NCBI RefSeq assembly: GCF_002020355.1
Contig: NZ_MPZV01000002.1
Location: forward strand, 310,001 to 374,000
From: Thioclava sediminum
GTDB taxonomy: Bacteria > Pseudomonadota > Alphaproteobacteria > Rhodobacterales > Rhodobacteraceae
Length of the DNA: 64,000 nt
Reading direction: 5' to 3'
Below the pieces are notes generated by a model. It was given only the letters and a program-made list of their open reading frames with translations. It had not been told where the DNA came from and did not search any database. The stretch's first letter is position 1; each line of letters starts with the position of its first letter. Positions 9,368 to 17,065 of this stretch are shown here, in pieces. A program made the translations under genes and the position numbers.

Positions 9368-10350
9368 TCCTCGTCTCCGGTCATTGCGCGATCCGTATTC
9401 AGATCGGCGCGAATGGCATCCGCGAGGGTCGTCATGGCGTCAAGCGTTGCGGGAAGGCGCAGGATGCGGACCTTCACCCGCCCGGCAAGCGAAACGGCGT
9501 CCCGGAAATGGCGATTGGCTGGCTCTCCCGACAGCAGGTTCTCTCCGAAGCGCACCCCGTAGGAGAACCGCAGGATCGCGGGCAGCGACTGGCTGGCGGC
9601 CACGTCGGCGGTGGAAGCCATCTCGCCCTCTCCGCGTTCGAGGATGTAGAGACGCACGGCGGGGGCCGCATATTCTGCCGTCGCATCGCGAGGAAGCTGC
9701 ACCCGCTTCTTGTCGATTGCCGCATGCACATCGCCCCGCGCGACCGATTTCTGCGGCCGGTGCGCCTCAAGGGCCGCGTCGGACAGCTTCACCTGACCGA
9801 AGCCCGACAGAACCTCACCGTCCGGCGTAAAGGCGACGAGGTCATCTGCAAGGAGCTTGCCACCGGCATTCAGCAATGCCGCCGCGGAGGTCGACTTCCC
9901 CGTGCCCTTATCCGCCATCAGAACGACGGCCTGCCCCCCGAGGGCGACCGCACTCGCATGCAGGACGAAATGCCCCTGACGCCGGAGCGCCTCGAACAGG
10001 ATCGGACCGAGCAGCGGAAACGCGATGAGGTCGTCGCTGACACCCTCTGCGGGCTCGCAGAGAATTTCCGTGCCATCGAGATTGACGGAGAAGGCCCCGA
10101 CGGTTTGCCAGTAGAACCGTGTTTCTGAGGCCCCGAACTCGTACCAGGTCGGCAAAGATCTGGCCTTTTCGGGCAGTTCCACCGGCACACGGCGAATGCG
10201 CAAGCTGCGCGGCTCCGCAACCGAGCCGGGTACGACAGAGGCCAGTTCCGGGAGTTCAATATCGGAAACAACCTGCATGCCGTATGTGCTGTAGGAATAT
10301 GCGGGGGTGCCAAGCTCTTGCGCGGCTTCAATATGTTCGAGTTCGGTCAC
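9364..10350 (-). CDS. HPr-kinase-like lasso-peptide tailoring kinase
   Basis: 328 aa. A phosphate-binding loop DKGTGKST lies at residues 147-154, preceded by HFVLHASAVAL (127-137) and followed by KLLADDLVAF, the layout of HPr kinase/phosphatase C-terminal domains. Homologs in the paeninodin type of lasso cluster phosphorylate the side chain of the C-terminal Ser of the precursor, and the precursor encoded at 13041-13175 ends in Ser. It is unlikely to be the housekeeping HPr kinase: the N-terminal 120 residues are of a different type and the gene overlaps the cyclase. The GTG at 10350 sits in a GTGA overlap behind a strong GGGAGG site. Confidence 0.82.
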   Translation of the reverse strand: MTELEHIEAAQELGTPAYSYSTYGMQVVSDIELPELASVVPGSVAEPRSLRIRRVPVELPEKARSLPTWYEFGASETRFYWQTVGAFSVNLDGTEILCEPAEGVSDDLIAFPLLGPILFEALRRQGHFVLHASAVALGGQAVVLMADKGTGKSTSAAALLNAGGKLLADDLVAFTPDGEVLSGFGQVKLSDAALEAHRPQKSVARGDVHAAIDKKRVQLPRDATAEYAAPAVRLYILERGEGEMASTADVAASQSLPAILRFSYGVRFGENLLSGEPANRHFRDAVSLAGRVKVRILRLPATLDAMTTLADAIRADLNTDRAMTGDED

Positions 10351-12236
10351 GCGTGGACCTCCCTTATCGGTTCTATTCCATATGCAATCGGTTGGCGGGC
10401 GCGTTCTTCGCGCTCGAGCCACATGTCGAGCCAAGCAGCGCGCCAGAGCTGCATGACCTCCAATCCACCGGCATCGGCGGAGGAGTCGAAAAGCGCCCGC
10501 GCAGTCTCCTGAAGACGCGCAATATTGACGTATGGCTCAAGTCGTTCGGGCGGGTTGTCGATATACCGCCGCAACTGTCCCTGCGGGTCCTCGCGCATCG
10601 CGCGGCGATTGTTGGCGGTGAAATCGACCTTCGTCGATCTCAATCGGACATGCTCCGGCAGGATGCCTTTCATCGCATCGCGCATCAGCGCGCGCGGCTG
10701 TCCGTTCTTTATCTTGTCCACATCGGATCGGTTTACGCAAAGCTCGACGACGCGCCGGTCGTAGAACGGAAACCGCAACTGCAGCCCCATGGGGCGCGTG
10801 GCTCGATCAAGCAGCTCGAACGCGCTCGGCGTCAGATCCCCGGCGAGCGCGCGCGCATGCGTCGCAAAGCCAAACGGCATATCCGAATAGAGTGCGGTGC
10901 TCGCCGCTTCGGAACGCGCGCGCAGATCCAAACGCGAAACCAGCTCCGGCGCGACGATGCTGAACCAATCCGGTTGGGCCGGATCGCTCGAGCTGAAAAG
11001 CCGACGCTGCAACCGACCCGCCAATTTCGCGGCGCTTCGGTTTCCGCCGTGGCGCGCATAGGCCATCACGAAAGACGCGACCGCACCACGGCCACCCGCG
11101 AACCCGTGCAGCTTGCGCAGCAACGTCCAAAGCTTCGCCCACTCACCGGACCGGGCGAGTTCATTGAGATAGGAAAAGGACGCGCCTCCGATGACTTCAT
11201 CGCCGCCATGCCCGTCGATCAAAACGGCATGCCCATCCGCCCGCGCCGCGGAACAGATCGTGTGCGTCGTTACCATGCCAAAGCCCGGAAACGGCTGTTG
11301 CTGGTTCGTCAGAAAAAGGTCCGAAAGCGTTGGATCGAGTGCTGTTCCAACGCCGCCATTCAACATCTTGGGCCGGAAGTTTCCGGCCTCCAGAACGGCA
11401 TCGATATATTCGCCCTCATCGAGTTCAGGCGCAGAGGGAAACCGCAGCGAGTAGGTCGGGAAAGGTTCCGACGACAAGCGCGATGCGAGGATCGCCAGCG
11501 AACTCGAATCCAGGCCCCCGCTGAGCATCGCGGCGGCGGAGCCTCCGCTCATTGCTTCGCCGGTGGCGTCCGAGAGCGCATCTCGCAAGGCCTCGTCAGT
11601 TTGCTCGGCCGCGCTCAGGTCGCGGGGCTCGAGGCTCCACCACGTGCGCTGGGGCGACAGGGTGCCATCGCGATAGTGCATCAGCTTTCCCGGAGGCAAG
11701 CGGACGATATCTTTCCAAGCCGTGCGCGTCTGATTTGTCAGCTGCCCCGAGAGATGTTCGGTGATCCAGAGGACGTCATGCTCGGGGCGTTCCCCGGTCA
11801 CCGCGATGACAGCTTCGGGATCGCTCGCCAACGCAAGCCCGCGCGTATTGGCCCGGTAGACCACCGGCTTGAGACCAAACCGGTCCCGGATGACAAGAAG
11901 AGTTGCGCGCTTTGGATCCCAGATTGCGATCGCGAAAGCCCCCTCGAGCACATGGCCGAGCTCGTCGTCGAAGCGATCATAGGCTGCGGCAACAAGTTCG
12001 ATGGCCGAGCTGTTTGGCGGCATCGCCAGACGCCGCGCCGTGTCGCTCAGGTGGGTCAGGTCCAGGTCTGCCGCGACAAGCGCGCCGGTTGCGCTGCGCG
12101 TCGTCTGCGGCCCCGACATGAGAACCGAAGACCGCGCGGATGCTTCAACCACGGCGTTCCGCAGCTCGGGAACGGCTGCCAGCTTGGCGGGATCCGCGAA
12201 ACCGCCAATTGCGCAATGCAGTGCGGGCCGGTTCAT
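10347..12236 (-). CDS. Lasso cyclase (asparagine-synthetase homolog, lasso C protein)
   Basis: 629 aa. The C-terminal half is an asparagine-synthetase ATP-pyrophosphatase domain with the PP-loop SGGLDSS at residues 239-245 and a DGHGGDEVIGG segment. The N-terminal third resembles the glutaminase domain, but residue 2 is Asn where the catalytic Cys of true asparagine synthetases sits, so it should not hydrolyse glutamine. In lasso systems this enzyme adenylates the ring Asp/Glu side chain and joins it to the N-terminal amine of the core. ATG 12236 overlaps the B2 stop (ATGA) and the end overlaps the kinase GTG. An upstream frame extension is the shadow of B2. Confidence 0.87.
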   Translation of the reverse strand: MNRPALHCAIGGFADPAKLAAVPELRNAVVEASARSSVLMSGPQTTRSATGALVAADLDLTHLSDTARRLAMPPNSSAIELVAAAYDRFDDELGHVLEGAFAIAIWDPKRATLLVIRDRFGLKPVVYRANTRGLALASDPEAVIAVTGERPEHDVLWITEHLSGQLTNQTRTAWKDIVRLPPGKLMHYRDGTLSPQRTWWSLEPRDLSAAEQTDEALRDALSDATGEAMSGGSAAAMLSGGLDSSSLAILASRLSSEPFPTYSLRFPSAPELDEGEYIDAVLEAGNFRPKMLNGGVGTALDPTLSDLFLTNQQQPFPGFGMVTTHTICSAARADGHAVLIDGHGGDEVIGGASFSYLNELARSGEWAKLWTLLRKLHGFAGGRGAVASFVMAYARHGGNRSAAKLAGRLQRRLFSSSDPAQPDWFSIVAPELVSRLDLRARSEAASTALYSDMPFGFATHARALAGDLTPSAFELLDRATRPMGLQLRFPFYDRRVVELCVNRSDVDKIKNGQPRALMRDAMKGILPEHVRLRSTKVDFTANNRRAMREDPQGQLRRYIDNPPERLEPYVNIARLQETARALFDSSADAGGLEVMQLWRAAWLDMWLEREERARQPIAYGIEPIREVHA

Positions 12237-12679
12237 GGGCGCGCCTCGCCTTGCGCAAATGCCGTCATATTCTTCAACAGCGTATGGCGCGCGAATTCCG
12301 CGCGCGTTCCACCAAGCACGATAATATTGTCGGACATCAACCAGGCATGCGGACGAAACTCTTCCCCGCCCATCGGCAGCGACAGACGTACGGTGGAGTC
12401 GATCCCGCGACGTGCGAGCAAGAGCTGCCCCGACGTGGCCTGGGTCAAGCAGGTCGCTTGCGGGACGAGACGCGCAGCAGCCGCCACGGCCCATGAAATT
12501 TCAGCGAGAGTGCCGCGGTCGGCGGCTTTCGGCTCCGGAAAACGCGCGGCATTGGACACCACGATCTTGCGCAATGCATCATGGCGGTGGCGCCACAGAT
12601 CGACACGCACACGCACGACTGTCACGAGCGCCTCGAACAACAGTCGAGCGTCGTGAAGGATCGGCCGCCTCCAACGCAT
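12233..12679 (-). CDS. Lasso leader peptidase B2 (transglutaminase-like)
   Basis: This 148-aa protein has the size of stand-alone B2 proteins. Cys77 in QATCLTQA, His111 in FRPHAWLM and Asp117 fit the Cys-His-Asp triad of the transglutaminase-like fold that cuts off the leader. The N-terminus up to about residue 40 is a basic, partly hydrophobic helix. It begins one base after the stop of the PqqD-like gene and overlaps the cyclase start by 4 bp. Its partner is the B1 protein, which presents the leader. Confidence 0.85.
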   Translation of the reverse strand: MRWRRPILHDARLLFEALVTVVRVRVDLWRHRHDALRKIVVSNAARFPEPKAADRGTLAEISWAVAAAARLVPQATCLTQATSGQLLLARRGIDSTVRLSLPMGGEEFRPHAWLMSDNIIVLGGTRAEFARHTLLKNMTAFAQGEARP

Positions 12680-12680
12680 T

Positions 12681-12953
12681 TCAAGAAGCCTCGACGAGAC
12701 CGTTTTCGTGAAGGTCGCTCAGGAGCACCGAGACATCCTCGGCAACGGTGTCGCGCGGAACAGAATAAGCGCCCGAAATCGTATCGATAATTTCTTCGAC
12801 GCTCTTTTGGTCGCCCAATAGATTCCAGACGATAGCGCCGATCGAATCCAGACTGAAATAGGCATTGGAATTTAAATCCAAAATCGCGACGCCGTCACCA
12901 TAAGGACAAGCAACACATTCGGAACGAACCCGATATTGGGACATTGCATTCAT
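12681..12953 (-). CDS. PqqD-family RiPP recognition element (lasso B1)
   Basis: A 90-aa PqqD-like protein. ILDLNSNAYFSLDSIGAIVWNLL and VEEIIDTI are typical of the winged-helix RiPP recognition element that binds the leader and hands it to B2. Two in-frame ATGs exist (12953 and 12944), neither with a strong ribosome site; I kept the first. It follows the precursor gene after about 87 bases that hold a hairpin and is nearly fused to B2. A PqqD next to a transglutaminase-like peptidase and an asparagine-synthetase homolog is the defining lasso gene set. Confidence 0.87.
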   Translation of the reverse strand: MNAMSQYRVRSECVACPYGDGVAILDLNSNAYFSLDSIGAIVWNLLGDQKSVEEIIDTISGAYSVPRDTVAEDVSVLLSDLHENGLVEAS

Positions 12954-12994
12954 AGACTACCCACCCACACCTTGAGAGCCACGTTGCATAGAGT

Positions 12995-13022
12995 GGACAG
13001 AGGCGAGACCACGCCCCTGTCC
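12995..13022 (-). promoter_or_regulatory. Hairpin between the lasso precursor and B1 genes
   Basis: An 11-bp stem (GGACAGGGGCG paired with CGCCTCTGTCC, one G-U pair) around a 6-base loop lies 18 bases after the precursor stop. In the direction of the lasso genes it is not followed by a U-run, so it fits a processing, stabilising or partial-attenuation hairpin that would keep precursor mRNA above enzyme mRNA. On the plus strand the same stem is followed a few bases later by seven T, so it may also stop antisense transcription. Confidence 0.55.
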
Positions 13023-13040
13023 TTCTCATTTTTTTACGAA

Positions 13041-13175
13041 TTACGAGAAGGTAAGACCCGCAATATCCGTACCGGGCGGCAGCACCTGGTCGGCGATCGT
13101 GGTGCTACCTGCACCGTGGGTCAGGTCTTCGAGCTTGCCGTGCTTTTGAAGCTGCGGACGAGTATACGTTTTCAT
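13041..13175 (-). CDS. Lasso peptide precursor
   Basis: A 44-codon gene with AAAGGGGG upstream of the ATG. The leader contains Y4-x-x-P7-x-L9-x-x-x-G13, the motif bound by PqqD-type recognition elements, and Thr19 at the -2 position, which lasso peptidases require. Cleavage after His20 would release a 24-residue core starting GAGSTTIAD. Gly21 (core 1) can be joined to Asp29 (core 9), giving a nine-residue macrolactam ring. The tail contains PPG and ends LTFS, with Ser44 as candidate phosphorylation site for the HPr-kinase-like protein. It lies directly upstream of B1, B2, cyclase, kinase and exporter. Modification and cleavage are predicted, not shown. Confidence 0.87.
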   Translation of the reverse strand: MKTYTRPQLQKHGKLEDLTHGAGSTTIADQVLPPGTDIAGLTFS

Positions 13176-13354
13176 CAGTAGATACCCCCTTTTGACGTTA
13201 CGTACTCATTTTGGCTTGCGCCTCCTAAAGTCTTTAATCAGGCTCCACTTGAGTCAAACCTTAGTCCATTCGGAGCGTCACAGCTTCAGTTCGCTGCGAA
13301 AATAACAGGCAAAATCAAGGCAATATTCCCGCGGCCGATTTCAGGGGGTCCAAT
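13176..13354. other. Divergent lasso promoter region
   Basis: An AT-richer stretch between the precursor (minus) and the small ORF with nucleotidyltransferase (plus). On the minus strand TTGACT (13252-13257) and TAAAGA (13231-13236) are a possible but short-spaced (15) sigma-70 pair 55 bases from the precursor ATG. A palindromic TAAAGTCTTTA lies at 13226-13236. I see no other ORF in it. Confidence 0.35.
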
Positions 13355-13525
13355 ATGCGAGCATCCCGTCCGAAAACCCGCTCAAGAAATGAGCGCGTTA
13401 AAATTTCGCCAGAAAGCTGGACATTTAAAATTGCAACCTTGGGGGAGTTAAAAAGTCGCGCAATTCAACCTGGGGTTGATTTCTCGATGGATTCGATTCG
13501 CGATTTCGTGAAGGTAGGCGCGTGA
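13355..13525 (+). CDS. Unrecognised 56-aa protein coupled to the nucleotidyltransferase gene
   Basis: ATG 13355 follows AGGGGG at six bases spacing. The 56-codon frame ends in TGA overlapping the GTG start of the nucleotidyltransferase (GTGA), the same coupling used by the established genes around it. The N-terminal 16 residues are very basic (MRASRPKTRSRNER), and the remainder contains ESWTFKIATLGELKSR and ends SIRDFVKVGA. It has no signal peptide or membrane helix, no lasso leader motif and no family I recognise. Ribosome site, overlap and position argue that it is real. Confidence 0.5.
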   Translation: MRASRPKTRSRNERVKISPESWTFKIATLGELKSRAIQPGVDFSMDSIRDFVKVGA

Positions 13526-14628
13526 GCTTTCCGGAGAAAGAGCTCATTTACGTGAAGCGGCGCGACTGTTCGACACAGGTCGAAATTCTCAGGAAGATGG
13601 CATCCGGTCAAGCGCCGCCGACCAGCACCGACCCTCGCCTTCTCTTTGAAATCGCGCGCGTGAACAAGCTGTTGATGCACCCCGGGTGGCCAGACCTCCA
13701 AGGCGACGCGGCCGTACAGGTGAACGCTGAGCTCAACTTCGGACGCATGCGCGGAATGGTTTCGAATAATCGCGGGCTGAAGCTCGCCGCCGAGATCACC
13801 GAAGCGCTCGATGCCGGCCAGATTCCGCACCTTCACCTGAAAGGCCCGTTGCAGCAAATCCGGCTCTACGGCACGCCCCTTTTCAAACCGTCCGGGGATG
13901 TCGACATACTGGTCGCGCCCAAGGACCGGATCGCGGCGGGAAAGATCCTCGAAGAGGCGGGGTTCAAGCCCACCGAAGCCGAACTCGGCAGCTGGTGGGT
14001 GCATTTCCTCGGCGAACGCCATTTCGAAGCGCCCGACCAACCCATCTTCGTGGACCTGCACCATAGCGTCCAACAGCCCGGCTTGCCGCGCCCTCGGAAC
14101 TTGGTGGGCTTCCTGCATCGGGCGGTGAGGCAGTCGGTCGCGAACAGCACACTGCCGGTGCCGTCCCCGCCAGACATGTGTTTGATCGCCGCAATCACGC
14201 TCTGCAAAGCCTTTCTTTCGCATGAACCTGCGGGCTCTGTGGCCCTCGACATGATCAAGGCATTCGAGAGTCTCGAGCTGGACGAGCGCGATCAGCTCGA
14301 ACAGCTCGCCCGACAGACGGGCCTCTCGGAAACGGTGGATTTCGCAATGGCCCTCGCAACCACCAGCATCGGGCAAGACGACCTCCCGCCGCGATCGCAC
14401 GAACTGCTTGCCGACCGTTCTGCGGAAACCGTGCGCGACATGGTCTTTCAGCCTTGGAAGAAAGGGCTGAGTTTCCCCAGACGGCGCGAAATTCTGGCAA
14501 GCCTCTGCGGGCGCGACCTGTGGCGTCTGGTGCGCGAAAGCAATCGGGCCTTCCTCTCGAACGCCTTCCTTAACGTGATCGCGCGCACACGAAAGCCCGT
14601 CGGCGAAGTGGGAGAAACCAAGCGATGA
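13522..14628 (+). CDS. Nucleotidyltransferase of the lasso-cluster tailoring type
   Basis: 368 aa. LHLKGPLQQIRLYGT (104-118) followed by KPSGDVDILV (122-131) is the signature of a large nucleotidyltransferase family (NTP_transf_5 type), with Asp126 and Asp128 as metal ligands. This family recurs next to HPr-like kinases in paeninodin-type lasso clusters, where it is thought to act on the phosphorylated tail. It starts at GTG 13522 overlapping the small ORF and overlaps the following GT2 gene (ATGA at 14625). The substrate cannot be deduced; a role in activating an EPS substituent is the alternative. Confidence 0.78.
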   Translation: MSFPEKELIYVKRRDCSTQVEILRKMASGQAPPTSTDPRLLFEIARVNKLLMHPGWPDLQGDAAVQVNAELNFGRMRGMVSNNRGLKLAAEITEALDAGQIPHLHLKGPLQQIRLYGTPLFKPSGDVDILVAPKDRIAAGKILEEAGFKPTEAELGSWWVHFLGERHFEAPDQPIFVDLHHSVQQPGLPRPRNLVGFLHRAVRQSVANSTLPVPSPPDMCLIAAITLCKAFLSHEPAGSVALDMIKAFESLELDERDQLEQLARQTGLSETVDFAMALATTSIGQDDLPPRSHELLADRSAETVRDMVFQPWKKGLSFPRRREILASLCGRDLWRLVRESNRAFLSNAFLNVIARTRKPVGEVGETKR

Positions 14629-15608
14629 CCCCCAAGATTTGCGTCGTAATCACAGCTTATAACGCCGAAGACACGATCGGCGATGCGGTCCGGTCCGCAC
14701 TCGAACAGCCAGAGGTCGCGGAAGCTGTCGTAGTCGATGATGCTTCCACGGACAGAAGTGCAGAGGCCGCGCAGGACGCCGCGGCGGGTGACGCGCGTCT
14801 GATCGTTCTTCGAAACGACAGTAATCAGGGGCCGGCCGCAGGCCGCAACCGTGCAATCGCCGCCTCTCGGTCCCCGTTTCTGGCAGTGCTCGATGCAGAT
14901 GACTTTCTGCTCCCCGGCCGCTTCTCGCGCCTTCTCGCCTATGAAGGCTGGGATCTGATCGCGGACAATATCGCCTTCGTGCCCGCCGATATGGCGCAGG
15001 CCTTCGACCCCACCCGGCTTCCCGGCAGTGAGACGCGGGTTTTCGAACTCGATCTGGCTGGGTTCGTCGAAGGAAACATGGGCAAACGCGGCGAGACGCG
15101 GGGCGAACTTGGCTTTCTCAAGCCGCTCATGTCGCGTGCCTTTCTGGAGCGGCACGCTCTGCGCTATGACGAAAGCCTGCGGCTGGGCGAGGACTTCGAT
15201 TTCTATGTGCGCATGCTCGCGCGCGGTGCGAAATTCCTTGTCACCAATGAATGCGGCTACGCTGCACGCGTGCGGGAAAATTCGCTCTCGGGCCGGCACG
15301 GGACGAAGGATCTCGGCGCGCTGATGACAGCGGCATCGGCACATCTCGACGACCAATCAGTCCCCCGCGCCGCGAATTCCGCCATGCGTCGGCATCGCAA
15401 CCAGATCCGCGATCGCTACCTGCTGCGGCGCTTTCTCGACATCAAGGCGCAGGACGGTCTCGGGGCGGCCTTCGGCTTCTCTATCAAGCCGCCGCGGAAC
15501 TTCATGCCGATCGCGTCGGGTATCCTGCGGGACAAATTGCGTGCCCAAAAGCAACCCGCCGCACCGGTGACGAATACGCTCCGCCTCTTGCTTCGCCCCG
15601 AGGACTAA
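14625..15608 (+). CDS. ExoO/ExoU-like family 2 glycosyltransferase
   Basis: 327 aa. The GT2 fold starts KICVVITAYNAEDTI. AVVVDDASTDRS and the DADD motif near residues 90-93 bind the nucleotide sugar. GELGFLKPLMSRAFLERH and RLGEDFDFYVRML match ExoO/ExoU-type succinoglycan enzymes. Its ATG overlaps the stop of the nucleotidyltransferase gene, so it is coexpressed with the lasso tailoring gene. It converges with a second ExoO-like gene, leaving 25 bases between them. It may build EPS or decorate the peptide. Confidence 0.8.
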   Translation: MTPKICVVITAYNAEDTIGDAVRSALEQPEVAEAVVVDDASTDRSAEAAQDAAAGDARLIVLRNDSNQGPAAGRNRAIAASRSPFLAVLDADDFLLPGRFSRLLAYEGWDLIADNIAFVPADMAQAFDPTRLPGSETRVFELDLAGFVEGNMGKRGETRGELGFLKPLMSRAFLERHALRYDESLRLGEDFDFYVRMLARGAKFLVTNECGYAARVRENSLSGRHGTKDLGALMTAASAHLDDQSVPRAANSAMRRHRNQIRDRYLLRRFLDIKAQDGLGAAFGFSIKPPRNFMPIASGILRDKLRAQKQPAAPVTNTLRLLLRPED

Positions 15609-15633
15609 AGCGCGGTCTGCGGGTTAAATCCGC

Positions 15634-16833
15634 CTACGCCTGCTCCTGCGCCCATTGCGGCAACAGCCACCGCGCCCAGGCCCCTGCCCCATCCAGAGCC
15701 TCCGGAATGACGTCGTTCGCTTCGGAAAGGGCGCTCAACTTCGCGGCCATTTTCGCGGGCGGCGAGGCCCACCGCGCACCGGGCGCGACCGGTTTCGGTA
15801 CGCTGACATGCATTTTCTCCGCGACGGATGCGGACGCGATTTCATCGGCCAGCACGTCAGCCCCTTCCTCGGCCCCGAGAGAGACCCGAACCGCACGGCG
15901 CTCCGGGCCAATCGCGTCTTTGCCTTTGCGTCTCTCGGCGAGACTTCGGAGAACGTCCTGCGCCAGAGACGGACGCCGCGCGATTTTTATCGCTGCCGCC
16001 GCGAACTGCCGGGCTTTCAGGTTGGCCACGAGCGCTTCGAACGCAGCCATCTTCTGCAACCCGCGATGGCGCGCGGCCAGCTGCGCGGCAACGGTTGGGT
16101 CCAGCCCCTCCGACAACCGCTGCTGCGCGCGGACCATTGCGTCGATGGCAGCAGGCGAAAGCCGATGTGAAATAGAGGCATTGTGTCGACGGTACAGATA
16201 CATCGGGTCGGGCAACGCACAGAACTTCGCCCCCTTCAGCAAGAGACGCAGGACGAAATCGAAATCCTCGCCAATCCGCAGATCGGGATCGTAACGCAGA
16301 TCGCCGAGGATCGCGCGACGGATCATCGGCTTGAGATACCCAAGCGGCGGGAGCTCGGTCTCCGGCGCGGCGGCCTCGACCCACAGCTTCGCCGTAATCT
16401 CGAGCGGCGCCACCAGAGACATCGGTTCAAGCAAAGTGCGACCGCCCGATCCCGGCACGGTCCCGAAGAAGACCATGTCATCCGCGATAACATCCGCACC
16501 CAGCGTTTCCGCCCCTTCCAGCATCCGCTTCAGCCGCTCTGGATGCATGAGGTCGTCACTGTCGAGAATGGCGACCCACTCGCCTTTGGCCCGCTCGAGC
16601 GCGCGATTGCGTGCGGTTGCCGGGCCGGAAGACGTATCGGCTGTCAGCACGTCGATGCGCGGATCCTGCCGCGCGAAATCCTGTGCAATCGCCACGCTGT
16701 CATCGTCCGATCCATCATCGGAGACGATCAGCCGCCAGTCCGATACGGTTTGGCGGCGTAGCGATGCGATTGCAGCCGCGAGATAGGACGCGCCGCACCA
16801 ATTCGCCATGATAACCGTGATGCGCTCTGCCAA
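15634..16833 (-). CDS. ExoO-like family 2 glycosyltransferase
   Basis: 399 aa from TTG 16833, chosen because GGAG lies six bases upstream and the protein then begins MAERITVIMANWCGA; a GTG at 16863 would add ten residues. LIVSDDGSDDDS (35-46) and ILDSDD (89-94) are GT2 donor-site motifs. LGYLKPMIRRAIL and RIGEDFDFVLRLL parallel the converging neighbour, so the two are diverged paralogs. A roughly 150-residue C-terminal extension without recognisable motif follows. Expected to act at the cytoplasmic membrane face on the lipid-linked repeat unit. Confidence 0.78.
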   Translation of the reverse strand: MAERITVIMANWCGASYLAAAIASLRRQTVSDWRLIVSDDGSDDDSVAIAQDFARQDPRIDVLTADTSSGPATARNRALERAKGEWVAILDSDDLMHPERLKRMLEGAETLGADVIADDMVFFGTVPGSGGRTLLEPMSLVAPLEITAKLWVEAAAPETELPPLGYLKPMIRRAILGDLRYDPDLRIGEDFDFVLRLLLKGAKFCALPDPMYLYRRHNASISHRLSPAAIDAMVRAQQRLSEGLDPTVAAQLAARHRGLQKMAAFEALVANLKARQFAAAAIKIARRPSLAQDVLRSLAERRKGKDAIGPERRAVRVSLGAEEGADVLADEIASASVAEKMHVSVPKPVAPGARWASPPAKMAAKLSALSEANDVIPEALDGAGAWARWLLPQWAQEQA

Positions 16834-17065
16834 TACAGTCTCCACCAGTGATGAAGACACGCTAGCCCATGCAGGCGGCCGAGTCGGCGGCACGCGCGCC
16901 TGACAAGAAAGCTGCCGAAGTCAGGTCTGCATCACGCTGCATTTGCGAGCCACAGAAAGCGAAACGCCAAAAAATCCATCGCTTTGAGACAGCTACGCCC
17001 GAGGCCTCCTGCATGTGCCACCAAAGCCCGAGCGATTCGACTGCGGGGCGCGGTACAAAGGCTGC

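Noticed and set aside
9364-10350. Housekeeping HPr kinase/phosphorylase (PTSNtr)
   Set aside because: The 120-residue N-terminal part is of a different type, and the gene overlaps the lasso cyclase and exporter; the tailoring role fits better.
10347-12236. True glutamine-dependent asparagine synthetase
   Set aside because: Residue 2 is Asn, not the catalytic Cys, and the gene is coupled to B2 and the kinase of a lasso cluster.
10119-12656. 845-residue plus-strand open frame opposite the cyclase and kinase
   Set aside because: Arg/Pro-rich translation with no domain, lying antisense to clear cyclase, B2 and kinase genes; a codon shadow in GC-rich DNA.
13176-13354. A second lasso precursor in the divergent promoter region
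   Set aside because: Both strands were read for a YxxPxL leader; only very short frames without the motif were found.
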